From assembly GCF_003076455.1 (NCBI RefSeq), contig NZ_CP020918.1, positions 2,108,001 through 2,172,000 on the forward strand: a stretch of 64,000 nucleotides of DNA. The letters are read 5' to 3'. Positions within the stretch are counted from its first letter, which is position 1. Each line of letters starts with the position of its first letter. The notes under the pieces are model-generated. The model had not been told where the DNA came from. It ran no database searches and was given only the letters and a program-made list of their open reading frames with translations. Both the position numbers and the translations under genes were made by a program. The stretch is from Flavobacterium faecale (GTDB lineage Bacteria; Bacteroidota; Bacteroidia; Flavobacteriales; Flavobacteriaceae). Of the stretch, positions 41,987-52,492 are shown in pieces.

Positions 41987-42679
41987 TTAGGATATCGCTG
42001 TCAGTCTTTCTTTTAAAAATTGAACACCCTCGGAAGCACTCATCGTAATCAATTCTAATTTGTTTCTCAAATTCGGAATCGAGGCTGGCTTTGGATCGAT
42101 GTAGAAGAGTAGGCAATCTTTTTTGGCAAAATCAATCAATGCAGCTGCGGGATACACCTGCATCGAAGTACCAATAACGACCACATAATCAGCTTGCTCC
42201 ACAAGATCCATCGCTTGTTCTAGCGCGGGTACTTCCTCACCAAACCACACAATATGAGGACGCAGTTGGTTTCCTTTTACATCCAAATCTCCCAAAACTA
42301 AATCGCCTGTCCAATCTTGTATAGCCGTTGCATTTTTTGTAGATCGCACCTTTAATAATTCGCCGTGCAAGTGCAAAACGTTGGTACTTCCTGCTCTTTC
42401 ATGCAAATCATCTACATTTTGCGTCACAATGTTGATCTCAAAATCATCTTCCATCTCGGCCAACGTTAAGTGACCCAAATTTGGTTGCACTTCCAGCAAT
42501 TGTCTGCGTCTTTGGTTATAAAAATCCAAAACCAATTCGGTATTCCTGTGCCAACCTTCAGGCGTAGCCACATCCATCACATTATGACCTTCCCACAGGC
42601 CATCGCTATCACGAAAGGTTTTGATTCCGCTCTCGGCACTCATTCCCGCACCCGAAAGGATTACTAATTTCTTTTTCAT
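41987..42679 (-). CDS. cobB: NAD-dependent protein deacylase, sirtuin class III, no zinc cysteines
   Basis: 230 residues from the ATG at 42679, where GAGMSAESGIKTFRDSDGLWE begins normally. The longer frame reads through a repeat and is rejected. Catalytic His is in HLHGEL after TQNVDDLHERAGS. FYNQRR gives the Y-x-x-R of class III desuccinylase/demalonylase types. The segment after HGEL (STKNATAIQDWTGDLVLGDLD) contains none of the four Cys that bind zinc in most sirtuins. It probably removes acyl groups from Lys using NAD. Confidence 0.85.
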   Translation of the reverse strand: MKKKLVILSGAGMSAESGIKTFRDSDGLWEGHNVMDVATPEGWHRNTELVLDFYNQRRRQLLEVQPNLGHLTLAEMEDDFEINIVTQNVDDLHERAGSTNVLHLHGELLKVRSTKNATAIQDWTGDLVLGDLDVKGNQLRPHIVWFGEEVPALEQAMDLVEQADYVVVIGTSMQVYPAAALIDFAKKDCLLFYIDPKPASIPNLRNKLELITMSASEGVQFLKERLTAIS

Positions 42680-42691
42680 GTTCAATTTATT

Positions 42692-42780
42692 TGGGCGTGA
42701 TATCCGGGCTTTCGACTGTATCTTTTTGGGCAAAAAAAGCCCAAAAAGGATGCCGTCTCTATCCCGCACGCAATCCCGAT
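42692..42780. repeat. Flavobacterial intergenic hairpin repeat, copy 3
   Basis: Core stem TTTTTGGGC with GCCCAAAAA around an A run, flanked by GGGCGTGATATCCGGGCTTT on the left and AAAGGATGCCGTCTCTATCC on the right. Same design as the repeats at 18220 and 25692. Confidence 0.75.
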
Positions 42781-42884
42781 TATCATTTTTAGAGTAGACT
42801 TCTAGTCAAGAGCAGGAAGCACTCAATTTTTTACTAGGCATAAAGCTAGTCTTTTTTACTATTTTTGCAGCAAATAAAATAAAT

Positions 42885-43547
42885 ATGATTGATTTAAAGT
42901 ATCTAGAATTTCTTGAAAACATTTTGACCGACAATCGCAAAGAGCGCTTTTTGAAAGTTTTAGAAAATAGAACCAATCATTTTACGATTGCTGTAGAAGA
43001 TATTTTTCAGATGCACAATACAAGCGCTGTAATGCGTAGTTGCGAAGTTTTTGGAATTCAAGAACTCAACGTAATCGAGGAGCGTTACGGAAAAAGTATC
43101 GATAAAGAAATCGCCATGGGTGCGCAAAAATGGGTAGATATTAACACATTCGATTCGGTAACTAGTTGTCTGGATGCAGTAAAAAGTAAAGGCTATCAAA
43201 TTATTGCTACCACACCACATGATAACGATTGTTTGCTAGAGGATTTTGATATTACCAAACCAAGTGCCTTATTTTTCGGAACCGAACGCGACGGATTATC
43301 TGAGGAAATCATGCAAAGAGCCGATGGTTTTTTAAAAATCCCAATGGTCGGGTTTACCGAGAGTTTGAATATCTCAGTATCGGCAGCCATTATCATCCAA
43401 AATCTTACAAATAGACTGCGTCAGTCGGATATTGATTGGCATTTGTCTGAAGAAGAAATGTTGGTCAAAAGATTGGCTTGGGCCAAAAGTTCCATCAAAG
43501 ACATCAAGAGGATAGAAGCGAGATATTTGGAGGAAAATCCCATTTAA
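42885..43547 (+). CDS. trmH: tRNA (guanosine(18)-2'-O)-methyltransferase, TrmH family
   Basis: 220-residue SPOUT enzyme. Motif 1 is HNTSAVMRSCEVFGI, motif 2 ALFFGTERDGLSEE and motif 3 IPMVGFTESLNISVSAAI, in the order and spacing of TrmH. It methylates the 2'-OH of G18 in the D-loop. A TATTTTTG promoter core lies at 42860-42867. Assignment to tRNA rather than rRNA rests on overall similarity. Confidence 0.85.
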   Translation: MIDLKYLEFLENILTDNRKERFLKVLENRTNHFTIAVEDIFQMHNTSAVMRSCEVFGIQELNVIEERYGKSIDKEIAMGAQKWVDINTFDSVTSCLDAVKSKGYQIIATTPHDNDCLLEDFDITKPSALFFGTERDGLSEEIMQRADGFLKIPMVGFTESLNISVSAAIIIQNLTNRLRQSDIDWHLSEEEMLVKRLAWAKSSIKDIKRIEARYLEENPI

Positions 43548-43651
43548 GATTTTATTTTCGATCCGAGATTAGCTTCAAATTTCAATACTATTTAAGATTT
43601 AGTTATCAAGAACTAGTGATCACCAACTATCATAAAGACTTTTTGTTAAAC

Positions 43652-43697
43652 AAAAAAAAGCTCCATTTACAATCTGTAAATGAAGCTTTTAAAAAAA
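43652..43697. terminator. Bidirectional terminator between trmH and katG
   Basis: Stem AAAAGCTCCATTTACA with a nearly perfect complement around ATC, flanked by A and T runs. It serves the two convergent genes. Confidence 0.8.
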
Positions 43698-43736
43698 TAG
43701 GTGGTATTTTAATTATTTATGTCTTAGGATATATAA

Positions 43737-46626
<2,890 letters not shown>

Positions 46627-46689
46627 GACCGCGCTCCAATTGACAATTATTCTCGTGTTTAAAAACGATTTGTCAATTGGAGCGCGGTC
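46627..46689 (-). terminator. 63-bp inverted repeat, probable cupin terminator
   Basis: A perfect 20-bp arm (GACCGCGCTCCAATTGACAA) and its complement, separated by a 23-bp loop that contains its own short stem (TCGT/ACGA). On the minus strand it is followed by A and six T, so it can terminate the cupin gene, whose stop lies 120 bp away. The GC-rich arms and length are unusual for a terminator here. Confidence 0.7.
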
Positions 46690-46809
46690 TATACTTTTTA
46701 ATTGAAGTACGCTGTCTAGTTAGTTCTATAACGAATAATTATCCGAATAAAATAACGTGATTAATTTATGTTCTAACTAGTGTAAGCTGAAAAGTAGCTA
46801 AGTGTTTGA

Positions 46810-47184
46810 TTATTCTTTATCACTAAAATAAGAAACACCACCACCGCTTAAAAAATCTTCTCTTACTGGGCTGAACGTGTCAATAAGCATTCCTTCTTCC
46901 AAACAAATAGCGCTATGTAGTAGGTTAGGTTCGATGTACACACCGTCGCCAGCTTCAACAATTTTCTTTACGCCATCAATTTCAAATTCAAATTTACCTG
47001 AAACACAATAGGTAGCTTGTGTGTGAAAATGTTGGTGTGGAGCTCCTAGAGCACCAGTTTCAAACTTCACTTGCACCATCATGATTTGGTTATCGTATCC
47101 TAAAAATTTTCTAGATACACCACCACCAAGTACTTCCCATTCGATCTCTTTGGTACTGATGAATTTCTCACTAAATCTTTCCAT
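46810..47184 (-). CDS. Cupin-domain protein
   Basis: 124-residue single cupin barrel. The metal-binding pattern is visible as GAPHQHFHTQATYCVSGKFEFEIDG (motif 1 with several His and Glu) and PNLLHSAICLEEG (motif 2 with His). The family includes dioxygenases, isomerases and sensors, so no substrate can be named. It stands alone at the edge of the accessory region. Confidence 0.8.
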   Translation of the reverse strand: MERFSEKFISTKEIEWEVLGGGVSRKFLGYDNQIMMVQVKFETGALGAPHQHFHTQATYCVSGKFEFEIDGVKKIVEAGDGVYIEPNLLHSAICLEEGMLIDTFSPVREDFLSGGGVSYFSDKE

Positions 47185-47619
47185 TTTATCTTTATTTGTA
47201 GTTAGTAATTATTTGACCAAGATAATTTATTTCTGATAAAAGAGAAGCGTAAATACACGAAAATTTGTGACTTTACTGTTCATTATTGTTTTAAAATGCA
47301 TTATTCCAAAAAGGTGCGCAACATGAACATCGCGCTATACCAATAGCAATTTCACAGTGTGGCACATAAGAAATACAGAGTTTTGATACTATTTTTTCTT
47401 GTGTTGAGCAATATCGCAGAGATTCTCAAAGCAACCACAGCGCCTCACAAAGTATTTCCACAATATTTTCATTCTGAAAGAATCTCAAGGCATTACTTTT
47501 CAATATTTTGTTTGTGGCAATTTGTACTTAGTCTATTACTCCGCACAGGTATCCAGAAATGTAGAGACTGTGCCAACTTTTGTGTATAAGTATAAGCGAT
47601 CGTTTATTCTGGTACTAAA
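47185..47619. repeat. Intergenic repeat region right of the cupin gene
   Basis: 47440-47602 is a diverged copy of 50199-50360: a REP unit (CAAAGTATTTCCACAATATT, TTCATTCTGAAAGAATCTCA) followed after about 95 bp by a 59-bp block beginning CACAGGTATCC and ending AAGCGATCG. The remainder is non-coding. The 76-codon plus-strand frame here consists largely of repeat and is not a gene. Confidence 0.65.
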
Positions 47620-48075
47620 TTATGTAGTGGCTTTTAAAATTTCAAGGGTACTTTTGTCAAGTTTACCATCGTAGTATTTTTTAATTGTATCCTCGAAACA
47701 CAAATAATCACTGTTATTCTCATATTGTTTGTTCGATAATACGACAGTATAAAATAGCGTCATAGAAGAGTGGAATTTTAGAAAATCAGGAAATCCAAAT
47801 ATTTCCTCTGCGGTTTTACTATCAATATCATAAGCTAAAATTCTTGTTAGTTCGAGTAGTCTTTTAGAAAGTACTTCGTCTTGCAAAAAGTGTTCAGCCT
47901 CTTCCTTAGTAGTAAGCTCATATTTTTTTGCTGTCCCAGATTTAGCCAACCCTGCTATTTGCGGAAATATAAACCACATCCAATGGCTTACTTTCTTACC
48001 GTTTTTCATTTCTTGAAGGACTTGTGAGTAGCAACTATCTTGAGCAGTCTTAAATCTATTTAAATCATATTTCAT
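47620..48075 (-). CDS. DUF1810 family protein
   Basis: 151 residues. YDLNRFKTAQDSCYSQVLQEM, SHWMWFIFPQIAGL and DFLKFHSSMTLF are the conserved DUF1810 segments, in order and over the full family length. The family is small and mostly helical, with no established activity. It sits beside the IS110 element in the accessory region. Confidence 0.85.
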   Translation of the reverse strand: MKYDLNRFKTAQDSCYSQVLQEMKNGKKVSHWMWFIFPQIAGLAKSGTAKKYELTTKEEAEHFLQDEVLSKRLLELTRILAYDIDSKTAEEIFGFPDFLKFHSSMTLFYTVVLSNKQYENNSDYLCFEDTIKKYYDGKLDKSTLEILKATT

Positions 48076-48480
48076 CTGTCTTGTATTGTCTTTAAAATAG
48101 GTTGTAACTTGATTTTATGAAAAAAAACCACCTCTTTTTCACCAAAATATACTTTAAACGGTTTTACTATTGGAAAGCAAAAATGTAAAATACAATATGC
48201 AACATATCATAGAAATGCTGCGCAATCAGCTGTTTTTATTCAAATATTAAATATACTATTTTAACTAATGACCCTTTTCCTTCTGTAACTGTTTTTGTCG
48301 ATTTATATTTGCCTTACTAATTACCGAAGAAATATGAGCATGCATTACCGAAAGAAAAACACAGAGATTTGTAAAGTTCTTTAAACTATATAAGATTTTG
48401 AAGAAATGCTACACAATCAAACTCGACAAAGTCATCCTATGTTTGTATAATTATTAAATTAGACAATTAACCAAGAAAAG
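48076..48480. other. Intergenic region left of the IS110 element
   Basis: Non-coding AT-rich DNA. The left end of the insertion sequence must lie somewhere between here and about 48480, but IS110 elements have no inverted ends, so the boundary cannot be fixed without an empty-site comparison. Confidence 0.4.
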
Positions 48481-48610
48481 TAAAATGGGTAAAGAACAAG
48501 ACTGTTGTTCGTCATTTGTCATTAAGACCGTTCGCAATGTTAGTCACTTTACCCTTCTATTTAAAACTTGAACAGATCATTAGGCCAATTGAGCCTGTAT
48601 TTAGGATTGA
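48481..48610 (+). ncRNA. Candidate bridge RNA of the IS110-family element
   Basis: The non-coding stretch just before the transposase folds well. An outer stem pairs GGGTAAAG (48487-48494) with CTTTACCC (48547-48554). Inside it a hairpin pairs GAACAA (48494-48499) with TTGTTC (48505-48510) around GACTG. A third hairpin pairs AGGC (48582-48585) with GCCT (48593-48596) around CAATTGA. IS110-group elements encode a bridge RNA in exactly this left-end position; the assignment is inferred from position and folding. Confidence 0.5.
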
Positions 48611-48650
48611 TAAGTAACAAGTAGTATGCTTTTCGAATAAAATATTCATT

Positions 48651-49619
48651 ATGTGTAAAATAATAGGAATCGACATTAGTAAAGAAACTTTTGATGTTGG
48701 ATTTATAAATGATTCCAAATGGTGTCATTTTGTATTTGAGAACACTGAAAAAGGTTTTCGCAAGTTATTAAAAGAAGTAGATTTAACCGACTGGATTGTT
48801 ATGGAAGCATCGGGACCTTATTATCTTCAGTTAGCATTATTTTTTTACAAGAAGCAAATAAATGTATCTGTTTTAAATCCATTAATAATAAGAAGATATA
48901 GTCAAACTAGACTGTATAGAGCTAAAACAGATAAGAAAGATGCTCAAACAATCGCAGAGTATGGAGCTCAATATGATTTAAAAAAATGGAAACCTGAAAC
49001 AAAAAGTATCATTGAAATCAAACAGCTTTATACTGCTTTGGAACTAATTCAAAAGGAGATAAATCAAAGTAAACGGCAATTAGAAGCATTTACCTCGGCA
49101 GGGGTACTATCTAAAGACTTGGCTACTACTTTAAAATCAATAATTAAATTTTTAAAAGCTAAAAGCACCAAGTTAGAACAACAAATAGAAGTCAAAGCAG
49201 AGCAATTTTACAAATCAACTTTAGAACGTTTAAAGAGTATTCCTGGTATAGGAACTAAGACAGCAATCATGTTAACAGTCATAACAAATGATTTTGAAAA
49301 ATTTGAAAACCACAAACAGCTCATTGCTTATGTAGGTTTTAGCCCAAGGCTCTATCAGTCAGGTACAAGTGTAAGAGGGAAAGGGCATATTTGTAAAATG
49401 GGAAAGTCTCAAATAAGAAAATTAATGTACCTGTGTAGTTGGTCTGCGAAAAGATGTAATCCTGATTGTGTCAAAATGTATAATCGACTTAATGAAAAAG
49501 GAAAACCAGAGCGGGTTATAAAAATAGCTTTGGCTAATAAATTATTAAAACAGGCTTTTTCAATAGTAAAAAACCAAACATATTATTCTGAAAAATTTAT
49601 AGATAAAGCTTGTTTTTAA
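48651..49619 (+). CDS. IS110-family transposase (DEDD recombinase)
   Basis: 322 residues. The RuvC-like DEDD residues are Asp8 (IGIDISKETFDV), Glu52 (VMEASGPYY), and Asp94 and Asp97 (KTDKKDAQTIAEYG). A coiled-coil segment lies at about 120-190. The C-terminal Tnp domain has the helix-hairpin-helix LKSIPGIGTKTAIMLT and the catalytic serine region YQSGTSVRGKGHICKMG. The frame is intact, so the element may be active. It is guided, in known members, by a bridge RNA from the element's own non-coding end. Confidence 0.9.
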   Translation: MCKIIGIDISKETFDVGFINDSKWCHFVFENTEKGFRKLLKEVDLTDWIVMEASGPYYLQLALFFYKKQINVSVLNPLIIRRYSQTRLYRAKTDKKDAQTIAEYGAQYDLKKWKPETKSIIEIKQLYTALELIQKEINQSKRQLEAFTSAGVLSKDLATTLKSIIKFLKAKSTKLEQQIEVKAEQFYKSTLERLKSIPGIGTKTAIMLTVITNDFEKFENHKQLIAYVGFSPRLYQSGTSVRGKGHICKMGKSQIRKLMYLCSWSAKRCNPDCVKMYNRLNEKGKPERVIKIALANKLLKQAFSIVKNQTYYSEKFIDKACF

Positions 49620-49624
49620 ACACA

Positions 49625-49652
49625 GATCATTGCGACGAAGGAAGCAATCACG
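49625..49652. repeat. REP-like sequence at the right flank of the IS110 element
   Basis: ATTGC (49629-49633) faces GCAAT (49644-49648); on the minus strand it reads GATTGCTTCCTTCGTCGCAA, a widespread bacterial palindromic wording. It is the likely insertion target of the neighbouring IS. Confidence 0.6.
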
Positions 49653-49785
49653 TTTGCTAGATTCCGATCTGTTTTTACATAAAGTTTCTTCTTGATTTTC
49701 TTTGTATGCAAAGGTTTGTCGCATTGCCGGGTTGCGTGAAGTAGTGTCTATAAATTTTCCGGTCGATTTTACTTGCTTGTCTTTT

Positions 49786-50260
49786 CGCAAAGTATTTCCC
49801 CAATCTTGTCATTCTGAAAGAATCTAAGACAAAGATTGGAATGATTTTTTTTGATTATTTCAGTTCGCTTTTCTTTGTGAGCACGAGCGGTACGCTTGCT
49901 TCAGTGTAGGAAAACGAAGCAATCACGCAACGTATTTTCACAATATTGTCATTCTGAAAGAATCTCAGACAAAGAATGGAATGATTTTTTTTGACTATTT
50001 CAGTTCGCTTTTCTTTGTGCACACAAGCGGGACGCTTGCGCCAGCGTAGGAGACGAAGCAATCACGCAAAGTATTTCCACAATATTGTCATTCTGAAAGA
50101 ATCTCAGACAAAGAATGGAATGATTTTTTTTGATTATTTCAGTTCGCTTTTCTTTGTGCACACATGCGGGACGCTTACACCAGCGTAGGAAAACGAAGCA
50201 ATCACGCAAAATATTTCCACAATATTGTCATTTTGAAAGTATCTCAAGTAACGATTTTCT
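49786..50260. repeat. Tandem array of 140-bp repeats (three full units and one partial)
   Basis: Units start at 49786, 49926, 50065 and 50205 (CGCAA before GTATTT). Each full unit has a hairpin with ATTCT-GAA-AGAAT at its tip, a T-rich block, TTCAGTTCGCTTTTCTTTGT, a small ACGCT/AGCGT-type hairpin, and ends CGAAGCAATCA. Units 2 and 3 are nearly identical, so the array expanded recently. No gene is supported: the minus-strand frames of 68-82 codons are the repeat itself. Confidence 0.85.
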
Positions 50261-50299
50261 AAATTTTGTTTATAGGTATCTGCATTTACTCTCTTTGTA

Positions 50300-50360
50300 G
50301 TCACAGGTATCCCGAAGCGTCGGGACTGCGCTAACTTTTGTCTATAAGTCCGAGCGATCG
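50300..50360. repeat. 59-bp dispersed repeat, second copy
   Basis: 50302-50360 begins CACAGGTATCCCGAAGCGTC and ends CGAGCGATCG. It aligns without gaps to 47544-47602. The palindrome CCCGAAGCGTCGGG inside it recurs at 53491-53505. Confidence 0.7.
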
Positions 50361-50622
50361 GGGTTTTGTGAAAATACGACATTACGGTTTTTTGAGTAGC
50401 ATCCCGAAAAATCGGGACAGGATATGGAAACGAGAGAAACTAAAGATTTTACAAGAAAAATTAAAAGTTAAACCTCAAATAAAAGTAGCCATGGAATCTA
50501 AAATCAGAAAGTTTCAATGCTGTAAAACGGGCAATTTGCACACTATAATGATTTTCGACCAGCGAGGTCCGCCTGCTTGGTATCTTGGCGGTAGCCACAA
50601 ATCACCTGCCTGCAAAAACTAG
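50338..50622 (+). pseudogene. IS91-family transposase remnant (C-terminal end)
   Basis: The frame reads GFVKIRHYGFLSS and further on KIRKFQCCKTGNLHTIMIFD, which match the conserved C-terminal part of IS91-type (Y2, rolling-circle) transposases: the K-I-R-H-x-G-F-L motif followed by a Cys-rich patch. Everything upstream, including the replication-initiator domain and tyrosines, is missing, and the frame carries an embedded REP palindrome. Its true left edge is about 50359. Confidence 0.65.
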
Positions 50623-50808
50623 TTTTTGGGTAGGGCACGTATGTGATGATGTGAAGGAAAACACAATAAAACCAGCCTAATTTAAGGCTCAAAAAAAAAG
50701 AGGACTTTTTGCCCTCCTAAATCACCTAAACTTGTTTATCGATATCCCCATAGTGGCGGAAGTAGAGCGGTGAGCCTGTCCTGAGCGATAGCCGAAGGGT
50801 TCATCCGC
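50623..50808. other. Non-coding DNA after the IS91 remnant
   Basis: Contains a run of A at about 50690 and a REP-like block (CCTGTCCTGAGCGATAGCCG). No gene seen. It may be the terminal part of the IS91 element. Confidence 0.4.
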
Positions 50809-50857
50809 GGTTTCATTGTTGGCTTTTCAAGCCCAACGAAACCTTAGCTGTTAGCAC
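50809..50857. repeat. Hairpin plus GTTAGCAC core beside an orphan gene
   Basis: GGTTTC (50809-50814) pairs with GAAACC (50838-50843) with an inner TTGG-CTT/AAG-CCAA arm. GTTAGCAC follows at 50850-50857, 8 bp from the stop codon of the 490-residue gene. It is either half of an attC-like site or the terminal hairpin of the IS91 element. Confidence 0.5.
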
Positions 50858-50865
50858 CAGTATTT

Positions 50866-52338
50866 TTATGGATTCATATTTATAAATAAATGATAGACTT
50901 CAATATTTTTTAAACTTCGGTAATGTTTCATTTTTGCTATTTTTAGATTAGCAAAATCATTAAATCCAATGTTTTTCTCAAGGTCTAAATGCTGGTATTT
51001 TCCGAAGTCTATTTGTACAATATAGTTCAAATATTTCTCCCACGTATCCTCAAAATTTTTAGTTTCACAATATGTTATGATAAAAAGAGGGCTTATTCCA
51101 ATTGGTTCATTTCTGAAAATTTTCACCAAATGTTCTTTGATTATTTTATCGGAAGTCTCGTCTTTTGGGATTGATTTTATTCTTAAACATTCAATTGCTG
51201 ATATATGATTACCAAGTTCATTCTCAATTATTAAATCTCTGAATGCAATACCTGAAGTGTTAGATTCAATAATTGGGTCAGTGGTACCACCCATTGACTG
51301 ATCTTTTATTGTCCATTGTCTATTGTTAATTCTATGTTTTAAAAAATCGCGTAATATTATATTATACTTATTTTCACTTTTTGATTTTTTGTATTCAAAA
51401 ATATTGTCTAAAAAAGTTGTACAAACACTTATTACTGATGTAAGTAAAAACTCTTTTTCCTCGTTATTTAGTTTTTCTTTCTTTTCATTTAGCCATTCAT
51501 AAATCAATTGTTCGTAAAGTTTATGATTAGTTCGAGTAAAATTTTCTAATTGTGGTAAAATTCTAAATTCAATATGATTAACAAAAATTACTTTGTCTTT
51601 CTTGAAACTATTGTAATGAAAATCCAAATATGATTTTATATCTCCTCTGGGTTTTATTCTGTAAATTTCCCACGTAAATTCAGTATGATATCGACTCATT
51701 AAATGTGTAATATTTCCAAAATCTTCTGAAACATATTCTGAATCTTTATTTCTGTCTAACTCATCATTCCAATCAGATTTTAAGTCTTTTATTTGAAATT
51801 TTCTTAACTTTATTTTCGAGTGTCTTTGTACATTGTAATAGCCTGGAATATCATCAGATTCAATGAATTTTTCATCAATTTCTTCGAGTTCATCTAAAAT
51901 CGAGTAATGTGGTGATTTTTCATCGATTGGTTCAATTGCGACCATTATTGATAGAAATTTTTCGGCTTCTTCATAAATACCTGTTAGAAAACCAATTCTT
52001 TCAAAATCAATATCTTTAGTTTCAGCAAACATAGTTGCTTCGTGTCTAATCATTAAATGTTCCACTTCATTTACGGAATCATCTTTAATTTTATAAAACC
52101 AATTAATTAATTCATCTTTTGAAAAGGTGATTTTTCTAACTTCGTCAAGCATTTTTCGAAGTTCAATTTTCCCTTTTTTTTGATTTTCATATACTCTATT
52201 AAAATATATCTCTCTGTCCATTAAATTTATGTGTCTTAATGGAAAAATATTGGTAATTGAAAATTCAGATTTTTTTTCCAACAAAGAAATTTCTGTAGTC
52301 TTTTTTAAATATATTTTCTTTTGTCGTGAATTTTCCAT
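50866..52338 (-). CDS. Orphan protein of unknown function
   Basis: 490 residues from the ATG at 52338 (MENSRQKKIYLKK). The frame opens 33 codons earlier, but that part runs through an inverted repeat and is rejected. I recognise no family. It is charged, mostly helical, without signal peptide or membrane segment; features include LMIRHEATMFAETKDIDF and a C-terminal MGGTTDPIIESNTSG segment. It is flanked tightly by GTTAGCA-type repeats and AT-rich, suggesting arrival as a gene cassette. Confidence 0.6.
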   Translation of the reverse strand: MENSRQKKIYLKKTTEISLLEKKSEFSITNIFPLRHINLMDREIYFNRVYENQKKGKIELRKMLDEVRKITFSKDELINWFYKIKDDSVNEVEHLMIRHEATMFAETKDIDFERIGFLTGIYEEAEKFLSIMVAIEPIDEKSPHYSILDELEEIDEKFIESDDIPGYYNVQRHSKIKLRKFQIKDLKSDWNDELDRNKDSEYVSEDFGNITHLMSRYHTEFTWEIYRIKPRGDIKSYLDFHYNSFKKDKVIFVNHIEFRILPQLENFTRTNHKLYEQLIYEWLNEKKEKLNNEEKEFLLTSVISVCTTFLDNIFEYKKSKSENKYNIILRDFLKHRINNRQWTIKDQSMGGTTDPIIESNTSGIAFRDLIIENELGNHISAIECLRIKSIPKDETSDKIIKEHLVKIFRNEPIGISPLFIITYCETKNFEDTWEKYLNYIVQIDFGKYQHLDLEKNIGFNDFANLKIAKMKHYRSLKNIEVYHLFINMNP

Positions 52339-52352
52339 TTTTGGGAGTATTG

Positions 52353-52486
52353 TTGCTAACGGTTGTGTATATGAAAAGTAGCAGAATAAATTAGCTTTAA
52401 TTTTCCGCTTAAAAATAAATATAGCAGATAAGCACAAATTTTGTGGTTTGCACTTAACTGCTATTTTTTATATACCGTGTTAGCAA
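52353..52486. repeat. attC-like imperfect palindrome between two orphan genes
   Basis: TTGCTAAC (52353-52360) and GTTAGCAA (52479-52486) are perfect outer arms. An inner pair at 52423-52438 and 52447-52462 matches at 13 of 16 positions. The sequence sits between the stop of one gene (6 bp away) and the start of the next (14 bp away), the layout of an integron attC site. The core only partly fits the classical GTTRRRY. Confidence 0.6.
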
Positions 52487-52492
52487 AAGTGT

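Larger units (their letters stand above)
48481..49631 (+). mobile_element. IS110-family insertion sequence (boundaries approximate)
   Basis: Contains one transposase gene and a structured left non-coding region. The right end is probably within a few tens of bases of the stop codon, because a REP-like sequence (ATTGC at 49629-49633 facing GCAAT at 49644-49648) begins there. IS110 relatives such as IS621 are known to insert into REP sequences. No inverted ends or target duplication are visible, as expected for the family. Confidence 0.65.

Noticed and set aside
49786..50260. Possible CRISPR array
   Set aside because: Units are 140 bp with no short repeat/spacer alternation, and the whole unit is repeated. 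No cas genes are present.
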